The translations under genes and the position numbers were made by a program. From contig JBBHKE010001823.1 in the NCBI GenBank assembly GCA_037447655.1, positions 113,554-177,553 on the forward strand: a stretch of DNA of 64,000 nucleotides, in the 5' to 3' direction. The DNA is from Zygnema cylindricum (lineage: Eukaryota; Streptophyta; Zygnematophyceae; Zygnematales; Zygnemataceae). Every line of letters begins with the position of its first letter. Position 1 is the stretch's first letter. The notes beneath the pieces were generated by a model, which ran no database searches, was not told the DNA's origin, and saw only the letters and a list, made by a program, of their open reading frames with translations. Positions 34,068 to 46,714 of this stretch are shown here, piece after piece.

Positions 34068-35099
34068 TTGGAAATCAAATATGAGGAGCAAGGTGGTCAG
34101 GATACGTTTGCTCCGAAGGAAGAGTCACAGGTGCTCGAGGAATCAGTCCCCTTTGCCTCACCTTTAAAAATAGAGCAGTTTCTCAATGGAATGATGCCAA
34201 CGGCTACTACTGCTGAGACTTCTCCTAAACAATCAGTGAGGCAACCCTCTGTTCCACCTTTGCTTGTCTTTTCTTTCGAGAACTTCCTTACCTTGTCCGA
34301 TGTTGCAAGGGCTCAGGCCGCGGAGAAGATTGAGAGACAAACGTTGTCTCTTAAATCACGTAGGAAGGGTTTGGCCCATAAAGAAGCGGTCTCTGGCCAC
34401 CCTATTGAAGTAGGTCGATATAGAAGATTTAAGGCTCCAATAGCTGAAATGTACATGGATCCTCAGATTTTGGCATATCCTAACCAGCCAGGTCGCAAGG
34501 AAATCTTAGCACTTCACAATCTCCATGAGTTGAAGGTTAAAAAAGAGTAGGTGCAGCGGGTAGCCAAAACGAACCGAGCCAGGATCGTACGCCTAGTGGG
34601 AGGTGTAGTGAATATACTGAGCAGATCGTCCGAGAGCAGCTCTTCAACCTCTGTCCGGGAGCAACCAGGCATGCTGTCAACTTCACACAAGCAACCCACC
34701 CAATCTAAGGACACCGCAACCAAGAGACCGTCAACTTTACACAAGAAGCCCACCCAATCTAAGGACACCGCAACCAGCAGACCGTTTAGGGGCAGGGAGA
34801 CCTTTCGGGCCCAGGCCCGGGAAGGAACGAACAAGCGGGGGTTACCAGAGCCAAAGAGAGTGCACCGTTTTAACCATCGAGACACCCAGGGCAGGTTTAC
34901 TCCCCAACCTAATGAGGAGCTGTTCTTCCCTTCAACCTCAGTCTCTCGAAGTTCCTTGTCTCCATTAGCACCATTCGTTCGGCCTTCCAAAGGGTTGTGG
35001 TGTTCACACTCCACAGACCTTGAGGTACCAGGTTTGGGTAGTGCGGATCTGTTGGGTGTGGTGAGCCGCACACAGAAGTTGGTTGATATCCTGAGATAG
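34068..35099 (+). pseudogene. gag-like ORF of unknown retroelement, interrupted by one TAG
   Basis: Two open frames, 34,068-34,550 and 34,551-35,099, are in the same frame and separated by a single TAG (34,548-34,550). Together they give about 343 residues. The first half is acidic and Pro/Ser-containing. The second is Ser/Thr/Arg/Lys-rich and contains an 18-residue duplication (HKQPTQSKDTATKRPST, then HKKPTQSKDTATSRPF) encoded by a 54-bp tandem repeat at 34,678-34,785. No domain is recognised. The position upstream of zinc knuckles and a protease-like region suggests a Gag-type N-terminal part. The TAG may be a mutation or a readthrough site; I cannot tell. Confidence 0.45.
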
Positions 35100-38000
35100 C
35101 CGAATCAGGCTACGGCGATAGCCGGACACGTGACCATAGATTGGGAGGCTCTTGAAAAGGAAAGGAAGAAGGCACTGGAACAAGTAATTGCTCCATTTTA
35201 GGTAGGCTAAACAGAGGTTAGAATGGATCTTTAGTGGATACCAAGCTCTTTCTCATAGTACAGGTACCCCTACTAGATGACAACCTCAGGGTCAAGCGCC
35301 TCCTCTTGCGACGCAAGCTCCGAGGACTTCATGAGGACCAAAACATGAATCTCCTCTTCAACGGGAAGAGGAGGAATCAACAAGGCATAACAAAGAGGGG
35401 CTGGGTGTAGATCTATCAAGTATCTTTACAGCCGCTACGACTGAGCGTCGTTTCTTTGTCTCAGTGGCGCAATCTTCATTTTTGGAGGCCTTGTGCAACT
35501 ACCATCCAGCTGGGGACTACACATTTCCCTCGGACTGTCCACTCCTCCACCATCACCACCTCACGTCTCCTCTCCTTCGCCATCCTTTTCTCCTCTTCTA
35601 GTCGTTCTTGGGTTAACGCGCCCGCCTGCCTTACCCTACAAACACAACATCCTCGCCTACTCCCCTCTTCACAAGCATTCCTCTTCTACTAGCATTAGAA
35701 TTCCACCTCTTGAGACATCCACGAGGCAAACGCGGAGACAGACGCCTTATCCAACATAGCCCCAATAGAGTCCGTCTCCGTCTCCGCCACTGTCTATTCC
35801 ATAAATGCCTTGGAACAGACCTCGTCTCCACATCCTTTTAGTGGAGACAGCTATAAGAGGGGAATAATACTCTCCTGGGTATAGAGGAGCAAGATATTCG
35901 ACACCTCTTCTAACAGCAAGACCATCCTCTGTGGGGAGGGTGATCCTAGGTGTTACACCCAAAGGAGAAAGAGGTTCGGATCTAGAAAAAGCAGATCCCG
36001 GAGAAATTTCACTGGCTCAGTTTGTCTGCCCTACCAGACCAACCTCTCTAGAGTTCACCAACCTTGCTGAGGAGGAAAAAGAAATGAAGGCATAAGGATC
36101 TTTACAGGTGATAGCTCGGGGATCGCTTTCTTTGATTTTGAATTGCTGTGGAAATCTTTCACCCAGTCTGAAATCAATAAATATAGGGGCTGAGCCATTC
36201 ATAATGACTTCGAAACCACTCTTTTCCCAATGATGGTCAACTATCTTTTCGGAGGTGCTTTGGCAGATTACAAGGAGCAACAACCACTCTCAATGACTCC
36301 TAACATCAAGATTTCAGACCCGGCTCTGGATGCGGCAGTTTTACAAGGAGAAGCCCACTTGGCTGCAGCAGCGGCAACACCCATAACTGCCACTTTTACA
36401 GAATAAATGAAGAAGCAGGCACAACGAAAAGCCTATGTCAACCAGCTGCAAGCTACTTAAGCCACGCGGGCTACGACTCGAATGGTCGCAAATCGTAACC
36501 CTTGCACCTCTCTTTTGAACATATGGAGGCTAATATACACAGAGAGAAGTGAGTGTGCCATCAAAGAGTTCATGGATTTCCGATGCTTAAAAAATGAGAC
36601 GTCGGAAACCCTTTTTTTATAGGCTCTCAAGCCTATGCCAAAAGACAAAACTCTCAACTATTGAACTTCGTGCAATGGCAACCAAATGTTTTATAGCTGT
36701 CCGAAATTTGTTCGGACCTACAGGGAAAACTGCTCTGGATAATTGGATTGCAGGGCTGGCAATCTAGGACATTAATCCCTCGGTTAAGGAAATCTCCTTG
36801 GTAGCTATGAAAATGTACGACCACTTTGCCTCAGCGAGGTGCGGGAAAAGGCTGTCAAGGCCAGGGCAAACTTCGTCGCGTTTGCCGGAGAAACTTCTTT
36901 AAGCAATCAAAAAAATGAGGAACTTCAAGCTTTGCGGAAGCTTAAAGGTAAACAGAAGGCTTATAGTGGATCACAACCAGCCATGGGGGCTGATGACAAG
37001 ATGATCTATATTAATTGCCTTAATTGCCAACAAACAAGACATGGGTGAAAACGATGCATTAGGAAACTCAAACCAAAGCTCACAATACAACAAAAAGAAT
37101 GGGAAAAAGAACGTGCAGAGTGCACTCAAAGGCAAGTGGAACGAAACAAAGAGAAAAGGGGGATGGATAATCACCAATGAACAAGGAAACTTACCAACCA
37201 GCTCCGTGGTCAAAAACATCAAAAATGCCTCAATCACACTTGAGGCAAATTAAGCTCCCAAAATTTGATGATGCCTAAGTGTTTTATGAGTTGAGGGGAA
37301 AATACACAACATAAGGATCTAAATTTGTAGCCTGTGGCTTCATGGGGCATCTAGAGGAACAGTGTTTTCGTAAAAATGGAGTCCCTAAAAAGATGATGCA
37401 GTTTGCCCAATTCACCGAAGAAGGTGAAAACGCCGTAAGTCCTCTTCTACTTCAACTCCTCTATCCATGGGGCCGTCGACACCCGCCTACCCTAAAGTAA
37501 CCAGAACGAGCACCAGTTATTCCACAAAAGCTAAAACTGAAAGGAATCATCGAGCAACATAGTCAACAATTGGCTACAATGGTAGCTGAATTGGTTACCC
37601 TCCGTTTGCAATCTCCCTCTCGGGATACTCCTCTCACTACAAAACAAAGACTCCACAAACAGAAACACGATGTGTTACAAAAGCTTGCGGAGCTAGAACT
37701 TCAAGACTTAGCAGGTGAAAATGATGATGATCTAATGGGCTGGGATTTGGAACCCCCAAATGCCCACCATGCACGTGTTTAACTTCAAAATTCCACATCG
37801 CAGCAGAGAAAAAACAAGTAGCAAATGGCCCCGAATGACCACAAACGGAAGGTCACTGGACCTTTGTCCTTTACTCCGCAGGCACTTATCCTGAACAACA
37901 ACATCAGCCTCGGGATAAAACCTACTAATCCACCCTCTCTTCGAATAAAACCAAAACTGTCTCATGGTTTTGAGAACTATAGGCCAGAGAGACAATAGCG

Positions 38001-39080
38001 TGAAAAGGAATCATTGGAAAATGATAGACAAGACAATCACAATTGGTTCAAGAAATACCTGGTAAAGCGCTTGGACTACAACACTCCTACGACTTCTCCA
38101 ATATCGAATTTAGACTCCAACAGTGAGGAGATAGGGAAAAAGAATCAGGAAATACAGCGAGAACCTGATTCCCCAATCTAATCCCCTAATGCTAAACCTC
38201 TTTCTTCCCTACCGGTTTTAATGTTAGTAAGGCACCTCATTCCCTACGCACATACCCACGTAAAATCTGTAGCCTATTCCCACATTATTTCGAAAGAAAT
38301 CCTCATTAAGGCTTTGGGAGAGGAAATACAATCGGGAGGAGAGAAGGTCGCCCATAGAATTACACCAAAAGTCGTCTTTCTGTGTGCAGATCTGAAATTT
38401 CAAATGGTGCATAAGGATTACAAATTCTTATAAGTGGCTCTGATCCTAAACCGGACAAGCAATTTCAAGCTCAACGGATTCGGAGGCTATCAAGACGCAG
38501 TGGTCAATAACGGTGCATTCCCAAACTTAATTACCACTTCTGCCATATAGCAATTGCCCCACGAATTATGGCCAAAACTCCTCCCAAACGACATCTGCCT
38601 GAGTACAGTTAGTAGCGGGAGTTAGCCAATCCATGGAATTATCAAAGCCATGGATATTGAATTCATCGATGACGTAGGCCAACGAGTCGGAATCTAGCTC
38701 CCCTTCTTAGTGGTGGAAGAAAAGCAGTTTGAAACAATCCTGGGGATGGCCACATGGACCAAACTTAATATGGAGTGAAGTGTGTGGAAGGAACAATTTA
38801 CAATCCGAGACAATGGAAAACCTGAAGGGACCTAGGTGGTGGTTCCCTTAGATTTATGCAACAAAGGGAAGACGAATGCCCTTTTGTCTGGCTGTTACTG
38901 CGTATATGCAACATCCTTTTCGGCAAAACATTTTGTTAGCTCAACGGATATCGCAAAAGAGATATGGCAATTGCAACTTTGGTCCTCCATTGGACTACAA
39001 AATGCCGGAAGCCTCTAGATAGCTTTCACTAATCCAAATCAAGCCACAATCACAGCTTCCCAAGAAGGCAAACTGACAGT
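35100..39080 (+). pseudogene. decayed gag-protease region, probably of a non-Copia LTR element
   Basis: Continues from the upstream ORF with many stops. Near 36,630-36,800 fragments read like a capsid (NLFGPTGKTALDNWIAGLAI). At about 37,000-37,050 CLNCQQTRHG-stop-KRC is a CX2CX4HX4C knuckle with one stop. At about 37,320-37,370 ACGFMGHLEEQCFRKNG is a second knuckle with the first Cys pair damaged. From about 38,440, NGAFPNLITTSAI then IHGIIKAMDIEFID has the layout of a retroviral-type aspartic protease, but the active-site DTG/DSG is NNG. Two knuckles followed by such a protease fit a Ty3/Gypsy-like Gag-Pro better than the Copia elements here; that is inference. The body is truncated at about 39,080 by the family-A LTR. 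Confidence 0.5.
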
Positions 39081-39084
39081 TTGA

Positions 39085-39975
39085 TTGCACCCCTATGCAG
39101 CTTGGACTCCCCTAAGTCCGTAGGAAAAAAAATCACTGAAAATGGCCAACCAGCCAATAAGATATGAGCAGGCAAAAATGCCAATTTGATATAAAGCTCT
39201 CTTAGAGAGAGGTGACTACCTACCAAATTTTCCCAAGTGTTAAACCCCTCTCACAACCCTTATCTATTGAAATACAAACCAATCATATGACTGTAAAGTA
39301 CAGAAAAGTATTAGGGCGGAAGATATACTTTCAGTACGGTCTGTGTACGACAAGGCCACTGAGTGGACACGTGTCACTTTTCCACTCGTGCGTAAGATCC
39401 CCAGAATTCCCGCGACCAAATGTCATCCTTCCACGCGGCGCCATGTCATGCCACGTCCATAAAAGCCAAAGTGACTATTCAGCGATCTTGGCGATGATGT
39501 ATGCCGCCGGATTAAATCCGACAGTAAATGTCGACTGTCAAAACAAATGTCCGATTCATTTGTTTAGTGCGAAATGATGTCCGCACTAAACCTTAACTAG
39601 TTTTATGTTCATTCCTTCATATTTGAGTTAATTGGTTTCATTAGTATACAATATTTTAGGTACATATCAAACCCTATATCTCCTAACGGACTTCTACGAC
39701 AAACTAGTTTGAGCTAACGGCTACGCCGCGCCCTGTCGTTCGGAGGTTCGAGTCCTACTGAACTCATCTTTTTGTTGAGAGTGACTTAATTCACTGTTTA
39801 GTCCTTCCTATGGAGCTGAGGCAGCCATGGCTCCATCCCTCTCTCTCTCCTTCAATGACTACAACAAGTATGGGGGGGCAAGAGAGAAGAGATGGAGAAA
39901 GGTTGCTTGCAATTTTTTGTCTGTTTTCGCTAATATTTTAGATCTAGAAAATACCAAAAACTAATTATTTCAACA
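39085..39975 (-). repeat. 3' LTR, family A, truncated
   Basis: Matches the family-A LTR (50,283-51,461) from its CACCCCTGTGTAGCC region to its TCAACA end, lacking the first roughly 280 bp at the left where it joins the gag-protease remnant. It is the 3' LTR of the minus-strand Copia at 40.0-44.4 kb: the polypurine tract complement CTCCCCTTATTTTCTAG follows at 39,976. It also carries the tRNA-like module, with a perfect B box GGTTCGAGTCC at 39,745. Confidence 0.8.
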
Positions 39976-39992
39976 CTCCCCTTATTTTCTAG
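39976..39992 (-). promoter_or_regulatory. polypurine tract of the minus-strand Copia
   Basis: Minus-strand CTAGAAAATAAGGGGAG abuts the TGTTG start of the LTR. Identical to the tract at 51,462-51,478. Confidence 0.75.
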
Positions 39993-40039
39993 TCTAATTT
40001 TAACTTTTCTTTTAATCCACATTTTTCCATACAATATTT

Positions 40040-43000
40040 TAACTTGGGAGAAGGCACGGGTTTGGTCATCATGTCAGCCACCATTTCTTCATCGGATTTA
40101 TACACAAGATTTACAATTATATTTTCAACTTTTTTCCCTCACGAAGCTCAATCTTATGTCCAAATGCTTAGCCTTCAAATGATGTTTTGGATTGGCTGCA
40201 ATGGCAATGGCATATTGATTATCACAAAAGACTTCATGCATTCCCTCCTTCATATACCCTAATTCTTCCAACAAGAATATGACCCAATATCAACTAATTC
40301 ATAGCCGAATAAGAGGCCATATACTGAGCCTCCATATTAGACTGAGCAACCACCTTTTGTTGCTTACAGCTCTTACAACAAGATTCTTACCCCACATACA
40401 CTACATACTTGGAAGTGCATCTTCTCATAGGTGCCTCCCTATAACTGGCATCACTCCAAGTAGTGATGTCAGTGTGCTCCCCTCCCAAATGCAACCATAA
40501 GTCTCTGGTTCCCACCAGATATCTCATGACTCTCTTGGCTGCCTCCCAGTCTCTCTTCCTAGGATCATTGAGACTCCTACTGAATACTCGAACTGCTGCC
40601 GCAATGTCCGGTCTGGTACAGTTCAAAAAATAGATCAAACTTGCTACCTCCTGTCTATAAGGGATAGACCTGATAAACACTCTCTCCTCTGGACTCATCT
40701 GATCATCTAAGATCATCACTCCTCCTTTTACACTTCCATCACTCATTTTTTTCATGTCCATGTGAGTGGTACAACTGTTAGCCTTTTCCATCTTGGATTT
40801 CTAAAACATATTACCTATTGCTTCTTTCTGAGTAAGTCTGATATTCTCCTTATCTCTCTTAATTTTGATCCCCAAAATGTATTTTGCCTCCCCTAAATCT
40901 TTCATGTCAAATCTGCTACTAAGATCTTTCTTTAATTTATTGATCTTTTCAAAAGACTTACTTAATACCAGCAGATCATCCACATAAATTGCAATTAAAA
41001 TCACACCTTTCTCATCCTCAAACATATAGATAGAATGATTAGAGGTTATCCAGATATATCCCAAACCGATGAGAAACTCATCTAGTTTCTTATTCCACAG
41101 TCGGGGAGCCTGCTTAAGTCCATACAAGGACTTTATGAGAATGCAGACTTTACACTCTTCTTCTTCCTCCACGAACCATGAAACTATGTGTGCTCCATGG
41201 CCCACAAAAATTGTAGATCCAAAAGAAGTTAATCTAGATAGTGCCTAATCCATGCTGATATAAACCGAAGGACTGACCCCTTGATAATCAAAAACCCATT
41301 ATAGCTTCACCCCTGTGAAATAAGACTTTTTGTGTGTTCCACCACAGAATGCAAAGTTAGAATAGATTTTTGGACACATTCACCCACTTTGAATTTCCTT
41401 TAGAAATGAAGCCACCCTGTCACGCAATAATTCTTTCCGACTACACATTTGTGTAGCTTCGACTCCCTTGAGTCCACAGCAAAAAGAATCACTGAAAATG
41501 GTTTAGTAAATTGATAGTTATGAATGGTCAAAGATGATCTTTTGTATAGGAGCTCTCTGGGAGAGAGGATGCTACCTAGTAAATTTTCTAAGTCCTATCT
41601 TTCTCTAAAACTCTATCTACTAATGTACGACACCAATCAGATTACTGTGTCGCATAGAAAAGTACATTTGCCAGGGTACTTTTTGTACGGCCATCATACG
41701 ACATGGCCAAAATGTCGACACATGTCATACCCGGATTTGTTCTTGTAATCTTTGGAGTTGCCGCAATCCAACGTTGTCGCGCCACGTGTCACATGATGTG
41801 GCGATGATAATAAAATGCCAAAAGTACATATTTCGTGATCGAGGCGCCTATTGTGGCTGTCCGATCAAAACCGGATACAACTATAGTCGTTGAAAATATA
41901 CGCGTAGTATTTGTTTCCCATTCAAAACAAATGCGAGGTATCCGTTTCATATAATACATTAAAACCTTACATTTTCCTATTCAAAATTGTATATATGCAT
42001 TACGTATCTAAATCCCGTTAAATGAACTAGTCTACGTGCGACAAAATAAATATTTATCAAACCTGTTATATCCTACCACTAATCTTAGACTTATAGGTTA
42101 AGGCTAACGGCTAATCTGACCGACTACATGTATCCAAATCAAATCTTGGGTCTGTCAAAGATTTTAGGTAAATTTATCAAGATTGGACTTTTTGTCCTGT
42201 TTGGACGGCCTAGGCAGCCATGGATCTAGCTCCTCCTCAAGTCTTCAATGATTGCGACAAGTGTGGGGACTTGAGTGAAGAGTTAGAGGCAAGCTGTCAA
42301 TGTCTCTTGTTTTGTCTTTCATTTTACAATCTCTATACCTAGAAAATACTTAAAATTCAACAAACCCCTCGGGTTACCTCATGAAAATTTCTTCCTCTAA
42401 ATCACAATTTAGAAAATCATTGTTAATGTCCATCTGGTGTATTTCCATGTCTTGCGCTGCTGCCAGACTGAGGAGAATCCTTACTGATGTAACCAAACAA
42501 CTGGAGCAAAGGTCTCCTCATAGTCAATCCCCTCCTTTTGGGTGAACCCCTTTGCTACCAATCGAGTCTTATATCTCTCAATGGTATTATCTGGGTTAAG
42601 TTTTAGTTTAAAAACCCATTTACACCCAATAGGTTTTCTGTATGGAGGGCAATCCGCTAGTTCCCAAGTATTTGCTTCCATGATCGAGGCCATCTCATCA
42701 TTTATAGCTTTAATCCACCTTTCTTTCTCCGGACTATTTACTGCCTCCGAGTAAGACTGAGGCTATTCTGGGTGAGATAGCTTAGTTACCTTATGAGCCG
42801 CTTGCGTTTCATGTATGTTTTTGTTGCTCCATCTCCCTCCCTCAAACTCCGAAGTTGGAATGGATGGAAGTCTTAGATTTCTCCTCACTGTCTCATCGGC
42901 TCCCTTGTCCGTGAAAGCCGGTTCCAGTCTCAATTCTTCTATCTCCTCGAAGTCCATAGGAGTATGTGAGGTTTCCGGTGAATATGTTGTATCTCGGATC

Positions 43001-44420
43001 TCCCCTGAATTTGCAATCACGGTTTCACTCATCTCCATTTCGGGAACGACCGAGTTCTCCTCACTTTCGGACTCAAATCTGATTCTTATCATCTTTGTAT
43101 ATTTGAAGTGGTTCAATGACTTCCCTTCATCCATGACAACTAGGTGTTTGACCAGAATGATATCTTTCTTTGCTAAGTCATAGATTCTATATCCGTTCAC
43201 ATCCTCATCATATCCCACAAAGTATCCAAGTTTTCCCTTAGCATCTAGTTTCCAGTTTTTCTTATCCGTGTCAAGACTGTAAACTTGGCTACCGAATACT
43301 TTAAGGTGTGAGATATCTGGTTTCCTTCCAACCCACCTCTCATAAGGAGTCACTCCTTTTACAGCTGAGGTAAGGACTCTATTTTTAATGTAGTTGGCAC
43401 AGTTCATTGCTTCTACCCAAAATCTCTTTCCTATTTTCTTGTCGGCCAACATACTGCATGCACTATCTCCTAGTGTTCGATTGAACCTCTCAGCTACCCC
43501 ATTTTGTTATAGGTTATATAGCACAATTTTTTGGTGCTGCACTCCCTCATCTCTCAAATATTTTTCAAACTCGTTAGAGGAATATTCCCCCCCATTATCA
43601 CTCGTTATTCTTTTAATTGGGGTTTCATGCAACTTCTCACTCCACGCTTTATATTCTTTGAAGTAACTTGATGTTTCAAACTTTGTTTTTATGAAGTAGA
43701 CTATGGATTATCTAGACTAGTCATCAGTTATTGTCAACATAAACCTCTTTCCTCCGACTAAAGGTACTTTTGCAGGTCCCAAATATATATGTGGACCAAA
43801 TCTAGTACTTTCTCACCTCTATAAGTGGCAGCTTTGGGAAAGGCAAGTGTGTGATTCTTACCTTGAGCACAGCTAATATAATCATTTATCATTTCATTAT
43901 CCCCTAACTGAATGCCTTCTACTACCCCAAGCATTTTCATTTCCCTCAACCTATCAAAATGCACATGCCCCAACCGCTTATGCCAAATTATCAACTTAGG
44001 AACACCAACATAGTAAGCATTCTTTTTTTCATTACTCAGTTTAAGCTTAAACATTCCTTAGCTACCCTTATCTGGCGTGAAGTAAACTTCATCCCCATAC
44101 TTAACTGTAAAGACTCCCTTTCTATTGAAGGTATCAAACTCTTTGTCATCTAACACAAATGTAGAGACAAGATTTTTACTCAACTGAGGAATGTAGAGTA
44201 CATCTGAGAATGTAAGTATAGAAGTCATACCCTCCACTAAAACTTTCAGATCTATTAACCCCAGTAGATCTGTAGTAACCACTCTCCCATCCCCATCCTC
44301 TATCTCTAGAGTAGGAATATTTCTTAGCTTAGTGAAGAGTTCCTTATCACGACACATATGCATGGATGCATTTGAGTCGATGATCCATCCATCCTCTAGA
44401 GCTTCCCGAATTTCTCTAAA
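40040..44420 (-). pseudogene. Copia pol on the minus strand, split by a solo LTR
   Basis: Reading from 44,420 downwards: protease with DSNAS where DTGAS is expected (GWIIDSNASMHMC, about 44,385) and a body to 44,058; pre-integrase domain 44,054-43,758 (IIWHKRLGHVHFDRL, then YISCAQGK with one zinc Cys changed to Tyr); integrase core with SDNGGEY and NGVAERFNRT retained but with stops; integrase C-terminus and linker as an open frame 43,452-42,763; reverse transcriptase start 42,693-42,481 (GCKWVFKLKLNPDNTIERYK). A 1.18-kb solo LTR interrupts at 42,362/41,179. RT continues 41,178-40,801 with SLYGLKQAPRLWN and YVDDLLVLSK, then the RT C-terminus (RPDIAAAVRVFSRSL) and RNase H to about 40,044. Gag and the 5' LTR are missing. 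Confidence 0.85.
41179..42362 (-). mobile_element. solo LTR, family A, inserted in reverse transcriptase
   Basis: About 1184 bp from TGAAACTATG to ATTCAACA, matching the family-A LTRs at 50,283 and 53,311 end to end. It is flanked by AACCA (41,174-41,178) and AACCC (42,363-42,367), a 5-bp target duplication with one later change. The surrounding RT frame reads PEGF and then VEEEEE across the junction. A full element inserted here and was reduced to one LTR by recombination, or an LTR inserted in part. Confidence 0.85.
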
Positions 44421-44816
44421 GGCACACTTTTGTCCTCAAGGGATCACCTTCTCCTAATGCGGCAAGCCAAGTTGAAAGTGAAGTGCAAGTGAAAATTGAG
44501 GATGAGATAAACAAAGCGAAGTAAAATTTGGTGTAGCAATAAGCTTAGCTCCAGCCTTAGGCCCCAAACACGATCGAAGTCGACTCTGCACTTCAGCCAT
44601 AGGGAGCGCTTGAAGTAGATCATTGAATTCGGCGGCGGCTACCTTATCAGCCATGTGTTGTTTCACACGTGAGTGAATTCTGGTGATGAGGGAAGGGAAC
44701 GTGGGAACTTCAACTTAGGCCTCAAGCGGTAAAAGCACTTAAGAGGACAATAATGCTTGTTGGAATGAGAGAAAACCCTCGTCCACGTGAGAGATCGCAT
44801 GAGCTAGAATAAGAGT
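44421..44816. other. unassigned segment between two elements
   Basis: A minus-strand frame (44,666-44,454, about 70 codons) is open but has no recognisable domain. It may be remaining gag sequence or unrelated DNA. Both neighbouring Copia bodies end or begin at its edges. Confidence 0.35.
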
Positions 44817-45897
44817 TGTAGAAATTAATGCTTCTTCTATTATTTTCTAGGTCTAAAATGAAATGCAAAAAAGAAGCCGAGGCAGTCTGCCTCTAACTCC
44901 TCTCTACAACTCCCACACTTGTCGCAATCACTCGAGGTTAAAGAGGGAGCTAGAGCCATGGCTGCCTATGTTGTCTAGAGATAGAGAGACAAGCGGTAGA
45001 TTTTAGTAGGTTTACAAAAATATATTTTACGGGCCCAAAATTTGATCTTGGTACCTACCGTCCGTCAAGTTAGCGTTAGCAAGTAGCTTTATCCTATAGT
45101 CTACGGTCGGTGCTAAGACATAAAGGGTTTGAAAGATATTTCAAGATGTAGGATTACATTAATTCATTTAATCGTGCGAACAAACATGTAACATTAACAC
45201 AGTTAAAATATACGTACGGCATAAGGTACTTTGCAAAATGAATTCCACGATTTCTTCATGGCAAAACAAATATCGGCATTGATTTTCGACGGCTAGAATC
45301 AAATGCCGGTTATGATCAAATGGCCACAATAGGTGTCGAGATCGCGGAATAGCACTTTGGCGTTTTTCAGTCAGCGCCACGTGGCACGACATCATTGGCT
45401 TGCGGCATCTCTGAAAAATATGGGAACTAATCCAGATATGGCAAGGGTGAACATTTCAGCCATGCCGTACGATAGCCGTACAAAAAGTACTTGAACACTT
45501 GTACCTTTTTGTACGACACACTCTAGTGATTGGTGGCGTATCCTGTAGAAGAGGGTTTATCGACACTCTCTAGTGATTGGTGGCGTATCCAGTAGAAGAT
45601 GGTTTAGAGAGGGCTATAGGACTTAGAAAATTTGGAAGGTAGCCCCCTCTCTCCGAGTAAGCTTCTCTACAAAAGGTTAACTTTGACCCTTCATAACTTA
45701 CTGCTCAGGGGAGCAAATTCACATATTCTTTTTGCTATGCAGTCAAGAGAGTCTTCTCTTCACAAGGGTGAAGGTGGTCAAAGTTTTTACTAACCAGGGT
45801 GACATTTATTATTTCTGAAACACGATGGGGTCAGGGTTATACTAGGGGCTTGTGTGAGCTGCCTAGTTTGTGGACCAAAGGAGGTCTTAGAGTTGCA
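44817..45897 (+). repeat. 5' LTR, family A, plus orientation
   Basis: Reverse complement of the family-A LTR, recognisable from the TATTTTCTAGGTCT block near its start, through CTAGAGCCATGGCTGCCTA, to GGAGGTCTTAGAGTTGCA at its end. The exact left edge is uncertain. The expected gag ATG has become AAG. It contains a private 47-bp tandem duplication (about 45,515-45,610: TCTAGTGATTGGTGGCGTAT twice). Confidence 0.7.
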
Positions 45898-46440
45898 CGT
45901 TAAAGGCTCACCCTCTAGGATGCCCATTTTTAATGGAACTGACTTCATATATTAGGAGAGTATGATAATAGGAGCTTTATGTGAGAAAAGGTTTTGGGGG
46001 ATAATGAGTGGACAAGTAAGGCGTCCTGTTTACCTTGGTATTCTTCCAAGGCTTCCACGGACCAAGTTTACCAAAAAAACAAACCCATCTTCACCGAAGG
46101 AGAGTAAATATTGGGAGGGTATTTTGATGGACAAGAGGAAAGAAAAAGAGACAATCACATTGATCGCAACACCTATAGCAACCGGATCGGCTTTTATTTC
46201 ACCTATTCCAAGGAATGGGGAGAGTGGTATTGATTTATCGGAATACAATAACATGGCGGCAAAACACTTTATACTGCACCATCTTACTCAATGACTTTAA
46301 TCTCCTCATTTGTAGGTAGAAAAGGTATCTGGTCTAGGGGTGGATCTCATAGAGATGTACCGAAGTGGTACAATTCAGGAACAGCAGTTGGTTGATCACA
46401 AAATAGACGCATATGTATACAAGGGGGGAGATGTTGGACT
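45898..46440 (+). pseudogene. Copia gag, family A, decayed
   Basis: Follows the LTR with a degenerate primer site (CGTTAAAGGCTCACC), then SRMPIFNGTDFIY. The longest open part (45,962-46,294) reads EKRFWGIMSGQVRRP, matching the Gag at 53.2 kb (EKHLWGIVSGQVRCP), then KHFILHHLTQ and IDAYVYKGG. Several stops; no zinc knuckle before the segment breaks off. Confidence 0.75.
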
Positions 46441-46557
46441 TTTGTAATGAGCTCACAACACTTTTCATGGAACTGTATTTTTGTAACCTCTATTGGTACA
46501 CAGAATGTCCAGCTTATATGAAGCCTCTAGGAAAATATTTGCACTTTTGCATTTGGC

Positions 46558-46695
46558 AATGAATAGGTGCCACCCTGACATACAAAAAAATATGACTGAT
46601 TACACCTGTGTGTAGCCTTGACTCCCTTGAGTTTGCAGCAAACAGAATCACTGAAATTGCTTACTTGAGGATTAAGTTATGGCTGGTCAAAGACA
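46558..46695 (-). mobile_element. internal fragment of a family-A LTR
   Basis: GTGTAGCCTTGACTCCCTTG, then GCAGCAAACAGAATCACTGA and TATGGCTGGTCAAAG match 53,550-53,665 of the family-A LTR in the same written orientation, that is, inverted relative to the gag before it and the RNase H after it. It marks a rearrangement inside the mosaic element. Confidence 0.75.
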
Positions 46696-46714
46696 ATATA
46701 TTTAAACAGATAGA

